Position numbers and translations under genes: made by a program. Source: Chromobacterium amazonense (lineage in GTDB: Bacteria; Pseudomonadota; Gammaproteobacteria; Burkholderiales; Chromobacteriaceae). Taken from it: 64,000 nucleotides of DNA. Under the pieces are notes generated by a model. The model was not told where the DNA came from. It saw only the letters and a list, made by a program, of their open reading frames with translations, and searched no databases. Below are positions 56,656-64,000 of the stretch, in pieces. Where the stretch lies: contig NZ_MKCR01000031.1 in assembly GCF_001855565.1 (NCBI RefSeq), positions 310,001-374,000 on the forward strand, in the 5' to 3' direction. The first letter of the stretch is position 1; every line of letters begins with the position of its first letter.

Positions 56656-57507
56656 ATGCTGATTCATCCTCAGTTCGACCCGGTTGCCGTTCATCTCGGC
56701 CCGCTCGCCGTGCACTGGTACGGCCTGATGTACCTGCTGGGCTTCGCCCTGTTCCTCACCCTGGGCAAATACCGCCTGAAAAACGGCAACGACGTGCTGA
56801 CCGTGCCGCAGCTGGACGACATGCTGATGTACGGCGCGGTTGGCGTGGTGGTCGGCGGCCGCCTGGGCGAGGTGCTGTTCTACCAGCCCGGCTACTATTT
56901 CAGCCATCCGCTGGAAATCTTCATGGTGTGGAAAGGCGGCATGTCCTTCCACGGCGGCTTCCTCGGCGTGCTGATCGCGGTGGCGATCTACGGCCGCAAA
57001 GTGGGCCGCGGCTTCTGGCAGCTGACCGACTTCATCGCCCCGCTGGTGCCGCTGGGCCTGGCCGCCGGCCGCGTCGGCAACTTCATCAACGGCGAGCTGT
57101 GGGGCCGCGTGGCCGGTCCGGAGCTGCCATGGGCCATGCTGTTCCCTCAGGCGCGGATGGACGACATCGCCGAGGCGCAGCAGTCATCTGACCTGATGAA
57201 CATGCTGATGCATTACGGCGGCCTGCTGCGCCATCCGTCTCAGCTGTACGAGTTCGCGCTGGAAGGCATCGTGCTGTTCGGCGCGCTGTGGCTGTACAGC
57301 GCCAAGCCGCGCGCGCGCGGCCAGGTGTCGGCGGTATTCCTGATCGGCTACGGCCTGGCCCGCTTCATCAGCGAATACTTCCGCAATCCCGATGCCGGCA
57401 TCTTCGGCAAGTCCGACGTGATCAGCATGGGCCAGTGGCTGAGCCTGCCGATGATAGTCATCGGCGTGGCGCTGTTCCTGTTCTTCGGCAGACGCAAACC
57501 AGCCTGA
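56656..57507 (+). CDS. lgt: Prolipoprotein diacylglyceryl transferase
   Basis: 283 codons, about seven transmembrane helices. Signature [14 protein letters not shown] is present, together with [21 protein letters not shown] and FHGGFLG. It adds diacylglycerol to the lipobox cysteine of lipoproteins in the inner membrane. A rho-independent terminator follows. Confidence 0.97.
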   Translation: MLIHPQFDPVAVHLGPLAVHWYGLMYLLGFALFLTLGKYRLKNGNDVLTVPQLDDMLMYGAVGVVVGGRLGEVLFYQPGYYFSHPLEIFMVWKGGMSFHGGFLGVLIAVAIYGRKVGRGFWQLTDFIAPLVPLGLAAGRVGNFINGELWGRVAGPELPWAMLFPQARMDDIAEAQQSSDLMNMLMHYGGLLRHPSQLYEFALEGIVLFGALWLYSAKPRARGQVSAVFLIGYGLARFISEYFRNPDAGIFGKSDVISMGQWLSLPMIVIGVALFLFFGRRKPA

Positions 57508-57526
57508 GCCGCGCATCGCGCGATTA

Positions 57527-57553
57527 GAAAAGCCGGGATAGCCCGGCTTTTTT
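57527..57553 (+). terminator. Terminator after lgt
   Basis: AGCCGGG-ATAG-CCCGGCT followed by TTTTTT, with an A-run before. Confidence 0.88.
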
Positions 57554-57679
57554 ATGCTTGCCGCGCCAAAAACAAGAACAGGAATATACAACTAATTTTT
57601 TAGAATTTATTGGAATTAACTGGGCAGGGTAAGATAGCGCCAATCGATCCCGCATCATTAGCACTTTACAAGGCTCGCC

Positions 57680-58483
57680 ATGAAAAAGACTCTCGCCCTC
57701 GCACTCGCCGTCGCACTGACCTCCACCGCCGCCCTGGCCGACCGCCTGGACGACATCAAGAAAGCCGGCGTGCTGCGCGTCGCCGCTTTCGACAGCAATC
57801 CGCCGTTTGGCTTCCTCGACGCCAAGAGCCGCCAGATCGTCGGTCTGGATGTCGATGTGGCTCAGCACATCGCCAAACAGCTGGGCGTGAAGCTGCAACT
57901 GGTGCCGACCAATCCGGCCAACCGCGTGCCGCTCTTGGTGTCCGGCAAGGCCGACATCGTGGCAGCCAACTTCACCGTGACCGACGAGCGCAAGAAGCAA
58001 GTGGACTTCAGCCTGCCCTACTTCGCGTCCGGCCAGCAGTTCATCGCGCGCAAGGGCACGCTGCAGAAACCGGAGCAGCTGGCCGGCCTGCGGGTGGGCG
58101 TGGACAAGGGCACCACGCAGGAAGTCTACCTGCGCGACAAATATCCGAAGACCACGGTCGTAGCGTATGACGACACCCCGCTGGCTTTCACCGCGCTGCG
58201 CAACGGCAACGTCCAGGCCATCACCCAGGACGGCTCCAAGCTGGCCGCGCTGCTGGCCAACGCGCCGGACAAGGCCAAGTATGAGCTGGCGCCGTTCACG
58301 CTGACCCGAGAATTCCAGGCCATCGGCCTGCCCAAGGGCGAGGCGCGCCTGGCCAAGGTGGTGAACGAGATGCTGCAGCAGCTGGAAAAGAGCGGCGAAG
58401 CGGCCAAGATCTACGACCACTGGTTCGGCCCCAAGACCAAGGCCCCGCTGCCGCGCGACTTCAAGATCGGCGACGCGACCTGA
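57680..58483 (+). CDS. Amino-acid ABC transporter, periplasmic binding protein
   Basis: 267 codons. Signal peptide MKKTLALALAVALTSTAALA, then the SBP_bac_3 fold: DDIKKAGVLRVAAFDSNPPFGFLD, VGLDVDVAQHIAKQLGV, ADIVAANFTVTDERKKQVDFSLPYF. This family binds polar amino acids. The two permease genes follow after a hairpin that may lower their expression relative to the binding protein. Confidence 0.93.
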   Translation: MKKTLALALAVALTSTAALADRLDDIKKAGVLRVAAFDSNPPFGFLDAKSRQIVGLDVDVAQHIAKQLGVKLQLVPTNPANRVPLLVSGKADIVAANFTVTDERKKQVDFSLPYFASGQQFIARKGTLQKPEQLAGLRVGVDKGTTQEVYLRDKYPKTTVVAYDDTPLAFTALRNGNVQAITQDGSKLAALLANAPDKAKYELAPFTLTREFQAIGLPKGEARLAKVVNEMLQQLEKSGEAAKIYDHWFGPKTKAPLPRDFKIGDAT

Positions 58484-58505
58484 TCCCGGCCCGTCCCACT
58501 TCGCA

Positions 58506-58529
58506 ACCGCCGGCATCCCCGGCGGTTTT
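58506..58529 (+). terminator. Intra-operon hairpin between binding protein and permeases
   Basis: ACCGCCGG-CATCC-CCGGCGGT followed by TTTG. The short T-run suggests partial termination or 3' stabilisation of the binding-protein mRNA. Confidence 0.65.
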
Positions 58530-58559
58530 GCCGTTTCACCGCTGTAGAAAGACACTCGC

Positions 58560-59300
58560 ATGACCCCACCCGCCTGGCTCGGCCACAACTGGCTGGAGCC
58601 GCACTATCTCATCTGGCTGGGCAAGGGCGCGCTGCTGACCGGCTGGCTGTCGCTGCTGGTCATCGCCGCCGCCAGCCTGCTCGGCATCGCCCTGACCGCG
58701 CTGCTCGACCAGCCTTGGAAACCGCTGCGGCTGGCGACGCGGCTGTTCGTCGGCCTGCACCGCAACACGCCGCTGATGGTGCAACTGCTGCTGTGGTATT
58801 TCGGCGTGTCCGGCCTGCTGCCGGACGAGGCGAAACTCTGGCTGAACACGCCGCGCGCGCTGGCGCTGCCCTTCGACCTGGCCCTGCCCTGGCCATCATT
58901 TGAATTTCTGGCCGCCTTCACTGCGCTGACGCTGTACAGCGCAGCTTTCATCTGCGGCGAGCTGCAGTCCGGCCTCAACGCCGTGCCCAAAGGCCAGCGA
59001 CTGGCGGCGCGGGCGCTGGGCATGCGCGGCTGGCAGGTCCTGCGCCTGGTGGTGCTGCCGCAGGCTTGGCAACTGGTGAGGCGGCCGCTGGTGGGCCAAT
59101 ACACCGCCATCGTCAAGAATACCTCGCTGACCATGGCCATCGGCCTGGCCGAGCTGTCCTACGCCTCGCGCCAGGTGGAAACCGAAACGCTGCTGGCCTT
59201 CCAGGCTTTCGCCGTCGCCACCTCGCTGTATCTGATTCTGGTGCTGCTCACCCAACTGCTGGCGCAGCGGCCGGAGCCGGCCTGGAGGACGCTGCGATGA
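58560..59300 (+). CDS. Amino-acid ABC transporter permease (HisM/GlnP family), first
   Basis: 246 codons. Several membrane helices and the EAA loop (ALGMRGWQVLRLVVLPQAWQLVRRPLVGQYTAIVKNTSL) that docks to the ATPase. N-terminal PAWLGHNWLEPHYLIWLGKGALLTGWLSLLVIAAAS is typical of glutamate/aspartate-type permeases. Overlaps the next permease by four bases. Confidence 0.92.
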   Translation: MTPPAWLGHNWLEPHYLIWLGKGALLTGWLSLLVIAAASLLGIALTALLDQPWKPLRLATRLFVGLHRNTPLMVQLLLWYFGVSGLLPDEAKLWLNTPRALALPFDLALPWPSFEFLAAFTALTLYSAAFICGELQSGLNAVPKGQRLAARALGMRGWQVLRLVVLPQAWQLVRRPLVGQYTAIVKNTSLTMAIGLAELSYASRQVETETLLAFQAFAVATSLYLILVLLTQLLAQRPEPAWRTLR

Positions 59301-59980
59301 TCCCAGCCGTGATTCATGACAACCTCGACTACCTGCTGTGGGGCAATCTCGCCAATGGCGAAGCCGGCGGTCTGCTGCTGACGGCGCTGCTGAGCCTGGC
59401 CGCCGCCTTGCTGGCCAGCGGTCTGGGCCTGGCGCTGGGCATCGCCCAACTGATGGGCGGCGCTGCGCTGCGGCGCGCCCTGATGGCTGTCACCGCGGTG
59501 CTGCGCGCCATCCCGGTGCTGATGCTGATCTTCTGGTGCTACTTTCTGCTGCCGCTATTGTTTGGCGTCGACATTCCGGGCTTGCTAACCGTGATTCTGG
59601 CGCTGGCGCTGATCCACTCCGCCTATTTGGGCCAGGCGGTGCTGGCCGGTCTGAGCGCCGTCGGCCGCGGCCAGTGGCACGCCGGGCTGGCGCTGGGCTT
59701 CTCGCGCTGGCAGACGCTGCGCTGGCTGATTCTGCCGCAGGCCCTGCGCATCATGCTGCCCTCATTCGTCAACCAGTGGGTGTCGCTGCTGAAAGACAGC
59801 TCGCTGGCCTATATCGTCGGCGTGGCTGAGTTCACTTTCGTCGCCACCCAGGTCAACAACCGCGAGCAGGTGTATCCGCTGGAAATCTTCAGCGCCATCG
59901 CCGTCGGCTACCTGCTGCTGTGCGGTCTGCTGCAGCTGGGCGGCCATCTGGCCGAGCGCCGCTGGCGCCGAGCCGTATGA
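59297..59980 (+). CDS. Amino-acid ABC transporter permease (HisM/GlnP family), second
   Basis: 227 codons from 59297 (MIPAVIHDNLDYLLWG). EAA loop ALGFSRWQTLRWLILPQALRIMLPSFVNQWVSLLKDSSL is present. It forms the membrane channel with the first permease. No ATP-binding subunit gene follows; the next gene is on the opposite strand, so the ATPase must be encoded elsewhere or shared. Confidence 0.92.
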   Translation: MIPAVIHDNLDYLLWGNLANGEAGGLLLTALLSLAAALLASGLGLALGIAQLMGGAALRRALMAVTAVLRAIPVLMLIFWCYFLLPLLFGVDIPGLLTVILALALIHSAYLGQAVLAGLSAVGRGQWHAGLALGFSRWQTLRWLILPQALRIMLPSFVNQWVSLLKDSSLAYIVGVAEFTFVATQVNNREQVYPLEIFSAIAVGYLLLCGLLQLGGHLAERRWRRAV

Positions 59981-61417
59981 TCACCGCTCGCGGCCGCCGC
60001 TGGCGATCACCCGCTGATACCAGAAGAAGCTGTCTTTGCGCACGCGGCGCAGGTCGCGGGCGTCGGTCTCGTCGCGGTTGACGTAGACGAAGCCGTAGCG
60101 CTTCTGGTAGCCGTTGAGCCAGCTGAGAATGTCGGTGAACGACCAGGCGCAGAAGCCGAGCAGCGCCGCCCCGTCGCTGATCGCTTCCTGGCAGGCCGCC
60201 AGATGGCGGCGCAGGTAATCGATGCGGTAAACGTCATGGACCTGGTCGTCGTCTTCCAGCCGGTCGAACTCGCCCAGGCCGTTCTCGGTGATCAGCACCG
60301 GGAGCGCATAGCGGCTGGTCAGGCGGCGCAAGGCGATGCGCAGGCCGGTCGGGTCTATCGCCCAGTCCCAGTTTGACGTCTCCAGTTGCGGATTCGGCGT
60401 GGTGCGGTACAGGCCGGGCACGCCGCTGGAGGGCGTGCTGCCCTTCTGCCCAGTGGTGTTGATGCGCTGCAGCCCAACCCCGTCCGGCGGGTTGTCGGTA
60501 TAGGTCAGCGTGTAATAGTAGTTGAGGCCGATGAAATCCGGCTTGGCCGCCGCCAGCGCCGCCATGTCGCCGGGTAAGATGTCCGGCGCTTCGCCGCGCT
60601 GGCGCAGCCAGGCCAGCGCCACTTGCGGATAGCGGCCGTAGCAGTAGGTGTCCAGCCACCAGTGGTTGGTGAATTCCTCGGCATTGTCGAAAGCCAGCAG
60701 GTCCGCCGGCGCGCAGGACGCCGGATAGGCCGGCGAATAGGCGAAGCTTGGCCCGATGCGGCCATCCGGCACCAGTTGGCGGAACAGCATGATGGCGCGC
60801 GCGTTGGCGAGAAAGGCGATGTGGTTGGCGGCGTAGAAGCGCTTGCGGTCGGCCAGCGCCGGCGGGTGCGTCGCCAGCAGGTAGGCATTGCTGAGGTTGT
60901 AGTTCTGTTCGTTCAGCGACACCCAGGTCTTGACCCGGTCGCCGTAGCGGCGGAATAGCAAGGCGCAGTAGTCGCCGAAGTCGTCGATGACGCGCCGGTC
61001 TTCCCAGCCGCCGTATTCGTCCTGCAGCGCCTGCGGCATGTCCCAGTGGTACAGCGTCAGCACCGGCTCGATGCCGCGCGCCAGCAAGGCGTCGATCAGG
61101 CGGTCGTAGAAAGCCAGGCCGGCCTCGTTGGCTGCGCCGCGGCCTTGCGGCAGCACGCGCGGCCAGCTGACCGAGAAACGATAGGCGGTCAGCCCCATCT
61201 CGGCCATCAGCGCCACGTCCTCCTCCATCCGGTGATAGTGGTCCACCGCCATGTCGCCATTGCTGCCCTCAAAAGTCCGCCCCGGCTCGCGCACGAAAAC
61301 ATCCCACACCGACAAGCCCTTGCCGTCGGTATCGAAAGCGCCCTCCACCTAGTAGGCGGCCGAAGCGGCGCCCCACAGGAAGTTGTAGGGAAACGGTTTG
61401 AGGCTGACGTGATGCAT
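59981..61417 (-). pseudogene. GH1 beta-glucosidase/6-phospho-beta-glucosidase with in-frame amber codon
   Basis: Reading from ATG at 61417 (MHHVSLKPFPYNFLWGAASAAY) the frame meets TAG at 61349-61351 exactly where GH1 enzymes have Gln in AAYQVEGA; it then continues VEGAFDTDGKGLSVWDVF to the stop at 59981. A single C-to-T change would explain it. The rest is intact: nucleophile Glu in VLITENGLGEFD, and LNEQN where NEP is usual for the acid/base. A GTG just after the stop could restart translation but would lack the first strand of the barrel. Probably inactive unless suppressed. Confidence 0.85.
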
Positions 61418-61505
61418 GGCATGCTCCGGTGGAGAAGACTATCGATGATGAGCTATTGGTCGCCGCCGGCGCCGCCAAGTTCACCCGCCGGCTTGACCAG
61501 GGACA

Positions 61506-61536
61506 AGAAAAAGCCCGCCAGGCGGCGGGCTCTCGG
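61506..61536 (-). terminator. Terminator after the S9 peptidase gene
   Basis: On the minus strand AGCCCGCC-GCCT-GGCGGGCT is followed by TTTTC. Confidence 0.8.
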
Positions 61537-61551
61537 CAAAGGCTTTCGCGA

Positions 61552-63417
61552 TCAGTCCAGATATTTCTTGAAGAACTTTTCCATCGCGCCATAAGCGGCG
61601 AAACGGTTTTCCTCGTTATGGAAGCCGTGGCCCTCATTGTCCTTGACGATGTATTCCACTTCCACGCCGCGCTTCTTCAGCGCATCGACGATCTGGTTCG
61701 ATTCGTTGATGTTGACGCGCGGGTCCTTGGCGCCTTGCAGCACTAGGAGCGGGGTCTGGATGCGGTCCACATGGAATACCGGCGAGCGTTCGCGCAGCAG
61801 GTCCTTGTCCTTTTCCGGGTGGCCCACCATCTCGTACATCGTATCCAGGAACGGCTTCCAGTACGGCGGAATGGTGGTCATGAAGGTGAACAGGTTGGAC
61901 ACGCCGACGTAATCGACGGCGCAACGGTACAGCTCCGGTGTCTTGGTGATGCCGGCCAGCGTGGCGTAGCCGCCGTAGCTGCCGCCGTAGATGCACACCT
62001 TTTTCGGATCGGCGATGCCTTGCTGCACCAGCCAGTTGACGCCGTCGGTGACGTCATCCTGCATCTTGCCGCCCCACTCCTTGAACGAAGCCTCCCAGAA
62101 CTGACGGCCATAGCCGGTGGAGCCGCGGAAGTTCATCTGCAGCACCGCCCAGCCGCGGTTGGCGAAAAACTGCACTTCCGGATTGAAGCGCCAGCTGTCT
62201 CGCGCCCATGGACCGCCATGCGGATTGACGATGACCGGCAGGCCCTTGGCGTCTTCCTTGCCCTTGGGCAACGTCAGGTAGCCGTTGATGGTCAGGCCGT
62301 CGCGGCTCTGGTACTGGATGGGTTTCATCACCGCCATCTTGTCGGCCGGCAGCCATGGCGTGATATCAGCCAGTAGCGTCAGCTTGTCGGCCTTGCTGTC
62401 GTAGAGATAGCGCTTGCCTTGGGTCCTGTCGCTCCACGCCGCCACCACGAAGCGGTCCTCGTTGCGGTCGGCGGACTGGATGTCAACTTGGAAACCGGGA
62501 AGGTGGGCCTGCAGCTTGGCGTACAGCTCGCGCGCCTGCGGATCGAAGCACTCGCGTCCGGGCTTGTCGGTTTCGAAACCGGCGCAGGTGATGACCTTGC
62601 GCTTGTGCGAGTAGTTGAGGCCGTCCACATCCACATCATTGCGGGCGTAGATTTCCTTGATCTCCTTATTGGTCTTCGGGTCGTACTCGACGATGGCGGT
62701 CTTGTCGCGGCCGAGGTTGCTGGCGGCGTAGAAACGCTGGTTGTCGAAAGTGAAAAACAGCGGCGCGAAGTTCTCGCGGAAGGTGGTGGAGAGCAGCTTG
62801 CGGAACTTGCCGCCCGGCTCGTCGCGGTACAGCACGGTGTTATTGACGCCGTCGGTCTCGATGGCGATGCGGATATTGCCCTTGTGGTCCGTGCCCCAGC
62901 TGGTCACCTTGCCCGGATTTTCCGCTTCCAGCGTCAGCTTGCCGGTTTTCAGGTCCACCCGGTACACGTCGAAAATTTCGCGATTGCGCTTGTTCAGGCT
63001 GATCAGCAGCTGGTCGTCCTTGTCGATCAGGCCGTCCACGATTTCCGCGCGCACGCCGGGAAACGGGGTCAGGTCGCGCGTCTTGCCGGTTTTCAGGTCC
63101 ACGCTGAACAGGTGGAAGTTTTCGTCGCCGCCATTGTCCTTGACGTAGACCAGCCTATCGCTGCCCTTCCAGAAATACCCTGCCAGATCGCGGTCCTTCA
63201 CTGCCGTTACGCGCTTGTCCGGCTGGCCGGGGCGGCGCACCACGATATTGCGGCGCGACTCCCACGGCGACAGGAAGGCCACGCTCTTGCCATCGGGAGA
63301 GACGGTGAAATTGGTTTGTTCCGGGTTGCGGAAAAAGTCGCGCAGCGGGATATCCGCCGCCCATACCGATCCGGACAGCAGCGAAGCCGCCAGCGCGGTC
63401 ATGATGGTTTGTTTCAT
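61552..63417 (-). CDS. Secreted S9-family (prolyl oligopeptidase/DPP-type) peptidase
   Basis: 621 codons from ATG at 63417 ([16 protein letters not shown]), six bases after AGAGG; an ATG two codons earlier is also possible. Signal peptide ends near SVWA. Beta-propeller repeats about 30-370, then the alpha/beta-hydrolase domain with Ser in [10 protein letters not shown], Asp in QGAKDPRVN and His in NEGHGFHN. It cleaves short peptides in the periplasm or outside the cell. Monocistronic. Confidence 0.94.
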   Translation of the reverse strand: MKQTIMTALAASLLSGSVWAADIPLRDFFRNPEQTNFTVSPDGKSVAFLSPWESRRNIVVRRPGQPDKRVTAVKDRDLAGYFWKGSDRLVYVKDNGGDENFHLFSVDLKTGKTRDLTPFPGVRAEIVDGLIDKDDQLLISLNKRNREIFDVYRVDLKTGKLTLEAENPGKVTSWGTDHKGNIRIAIETDGVNNTVLYRDEPGGKFRKLLSTTFRENFAPLFFTFDNQRFYAASNLGRDKTAIVEYDPKTNKEIKEIYARNDVDVDGLNYSHKRKVITCAGFETDKPGRECFDPQARELYAKLQAHLPGFQVDIQSADRNEDRFVVAAWSDRTQGKRYLYDSKADKLTLLADITPWLPADKMAVMKPIQYQSRDGLTINGYLTLPKGKEDAKGLPVIVNPHGGPWARDSWRFNPEVQFFANRGWAVLQMNFRGSTGYGRQFWEASFKEWGGKMQDDVTDGVNWLVQQGIADPKKVCIYGGSYGGYATLAGITKTPELYRCAVDYVGVSNLFTFMTTIPPYWKPFLDTMYEMVGHPEKDKDLLRERSPVFHVDRIQTPLLVLQGAKDPRVNINESNQIVDALKKRGVEVEYIVKDNEGHGFHNEENRFAAYGAMEKFFKKYLD

Positions 63418-63807
63418 TTTCATCCTCTGATTTCCATAGCGTCCTCGCGGCGTTCCATCGAATGCGGATCGTCTGGCTAGAAAAGACGCCCAAAGATCAT
63501 AGCCCCGACTGTCCCTGCCCACAACATGCCAAAGGCATTCAACCAAAAAAAGCGCCGACACCCTGCTGCCTGACTGCAATCGAAGCAAAGCGTTCCCGCG
63601 GAGATCGGAGAAAACCATGGATATCCGCATCCTCGGCACCGCGGCCTGCATCGGCCAGCCCGGGTTGGCCACCTGTCCAAGGTTGCGATGCAAGGCTGCC
63701 AGCTGTCGTTCCTGACCCAGCAAGGACATCGCCATCACGGCGTGCCGCTGGCTAAGAGGAATCTGCAAGAAGCGCGCGGCCTGAGCGGCCCGGAAACGAG
63801 CTCATGG
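63418..63807. other. Intergenic region, possible decayed small ORF
   Basis: About 390 bases between the S9 peptidase start and the hydrolase stop. A 32-codon plus-strand frame at 63617 (MDIRILGTAACIGQPG...) has a good GGAG site but ends early and has no recognised family; it may be a remnant. Nothing else convincing. Confidence 0.5.
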
Positions 63808-64000
63808 TTAGCCGGCAGGCTGGATGAAAACGATGTCGTCGAGCTTGGGCAGCGGAATCACCTGGCTAGCCACGCTGGCGAAATCGATGTCGTTTAGCCG
63901 CAGGCCGCAATACTGCATGCAATCATAGGTGCGCAGGGCAATCTCGCCGCTGTTCAGCCCTTTCACCACCGCCCATTGCGTGTAATCCTGGTCCTGGCCA
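63808..64000 (-). CDS. Linear amide C-N hydrolase (choloylglycine hydrolase family), C-terminal end only
   Basis: Partial: about 63 codons and the stop at 63808. The sequence QDYTQWAVVKGLNSGEIALRTYDCMQYCGLRLNDIDFASV resembles the C-terminus of Ntn-type choloylglycine/penicillin V acylase proteins (WAVV-DL..G...RTY......IDF). The catalytic N-terminal Cys lies outside the window, so substrate and localisation cannot be judged. Confidence 0.7.
   Translation of the reverse strand, partial: GQDQDYTQWAVVKGLNSGEIALRTYDCMQYCGLRLNDIDFASVASQVIPLPKLDDIVFIQPAG

Noticed and set aside
63617-63715. 32-codon ORF with good ribosome-binding site
   Set aside because: Ends early and matches no family I recognise; kept only as a note on the intergenic region.
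1-64000. tRNA, rRNA and CRISPR arrays
   Set aside because: None was recognised by eye; the prophage edges show no tRNA gene, although a scan with a dedicated program was not possible.

Overview
This GC-rich window looks like a Neisseriales beta-proteobacterium, most likely Chromobacterium or a close relative. The assignment is inferred from the glyA-nrdR-ribD and ilvD/lgt neighbourhoods, protein style and codon use; no marker gene such as rRNA is present. About 37.5 kb of it (roughly 1.6-39.2 kb) is a P2-like prophage. It lies between a truncated HD-GYP response-regulator gene on the left and an HDOD-domain gene on the right.

Prophage layout. Portal (Q) and terminase ATPase (P) read leftward. 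O-N-M-L-X, a lysis block (two holin-like proteins, muramidase endolysin, nested Rz/Rz1-type spanins), R-S, a DNA methyltransferase, V-W-J-I-H, a tail-fibre gene broken by an IS5-family element, a tail chaperone, a LuxR-type regulator, FI-FII-E/E'-T-U-D then read rightward. E/E' carries the T-TTT-TTG slippery site expected for a -1 frameshift. A repeated dyad (TTGT-N13-ACAA) precedes the P/O, V and FI units and also two accessory cassettes, and fits a late-promoter activator site for the Ogr-type zinc-finger protein encoded at 33965. Between D and the immunity region lie a secreted broad-specificity racemase, a chemotaxis receptor, two near-identical copies of a small cassette (terminator, dyad, ORF, terminator) flanking an AT-rich gene of unknown function, and several small unknown genes, one built of 16-residue repeats. 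The early region has a Cro/CI-type repressor, a divergent ribbon-helix-helix-like gene with paired direct repeats between them, a CII-like protein, Ogr, and the HUH replication endonuclease A.

The right end is damaged. Only the last ~46 codons of the phage integrase remain (39096-39236). Next to them sits an element with two overlapping tyrosine recombinase genes, followed by an IS3-family element that abuts the HDOD gene. With integrase and tail fibre both broken, the prophage is probably unable to excise and form normal infective particles, although head, tail, lysis and replication genes look intact.

Flanking chromosome (43-64 kb). M32 carboxypeptidase; an unknown protein; an nrdR-GNAT-GNAT-ribD operon; glyA; an unknown conserved-looking protein; a candidate CU-rich ~95-nt small RNA with its own promoter and terminator; an AAA ATPase; mdtJI spermidine exporter; ilvD; lgt; an amino-acid ABC transporter (binding protein plus two permeases, no ATPase here); a GH1 glycosidase with an in-frame amber codon; an S9 prolyl-oligopeptidase-type peptidase; and the end of a linear-amide (choloylglycine-type) hydrolase. 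A 124-bp MITE occurs twice (17.6 kb and 49.1 kb), both times inside the loop of a rho-independent terminator, with 10-bp target duplications.
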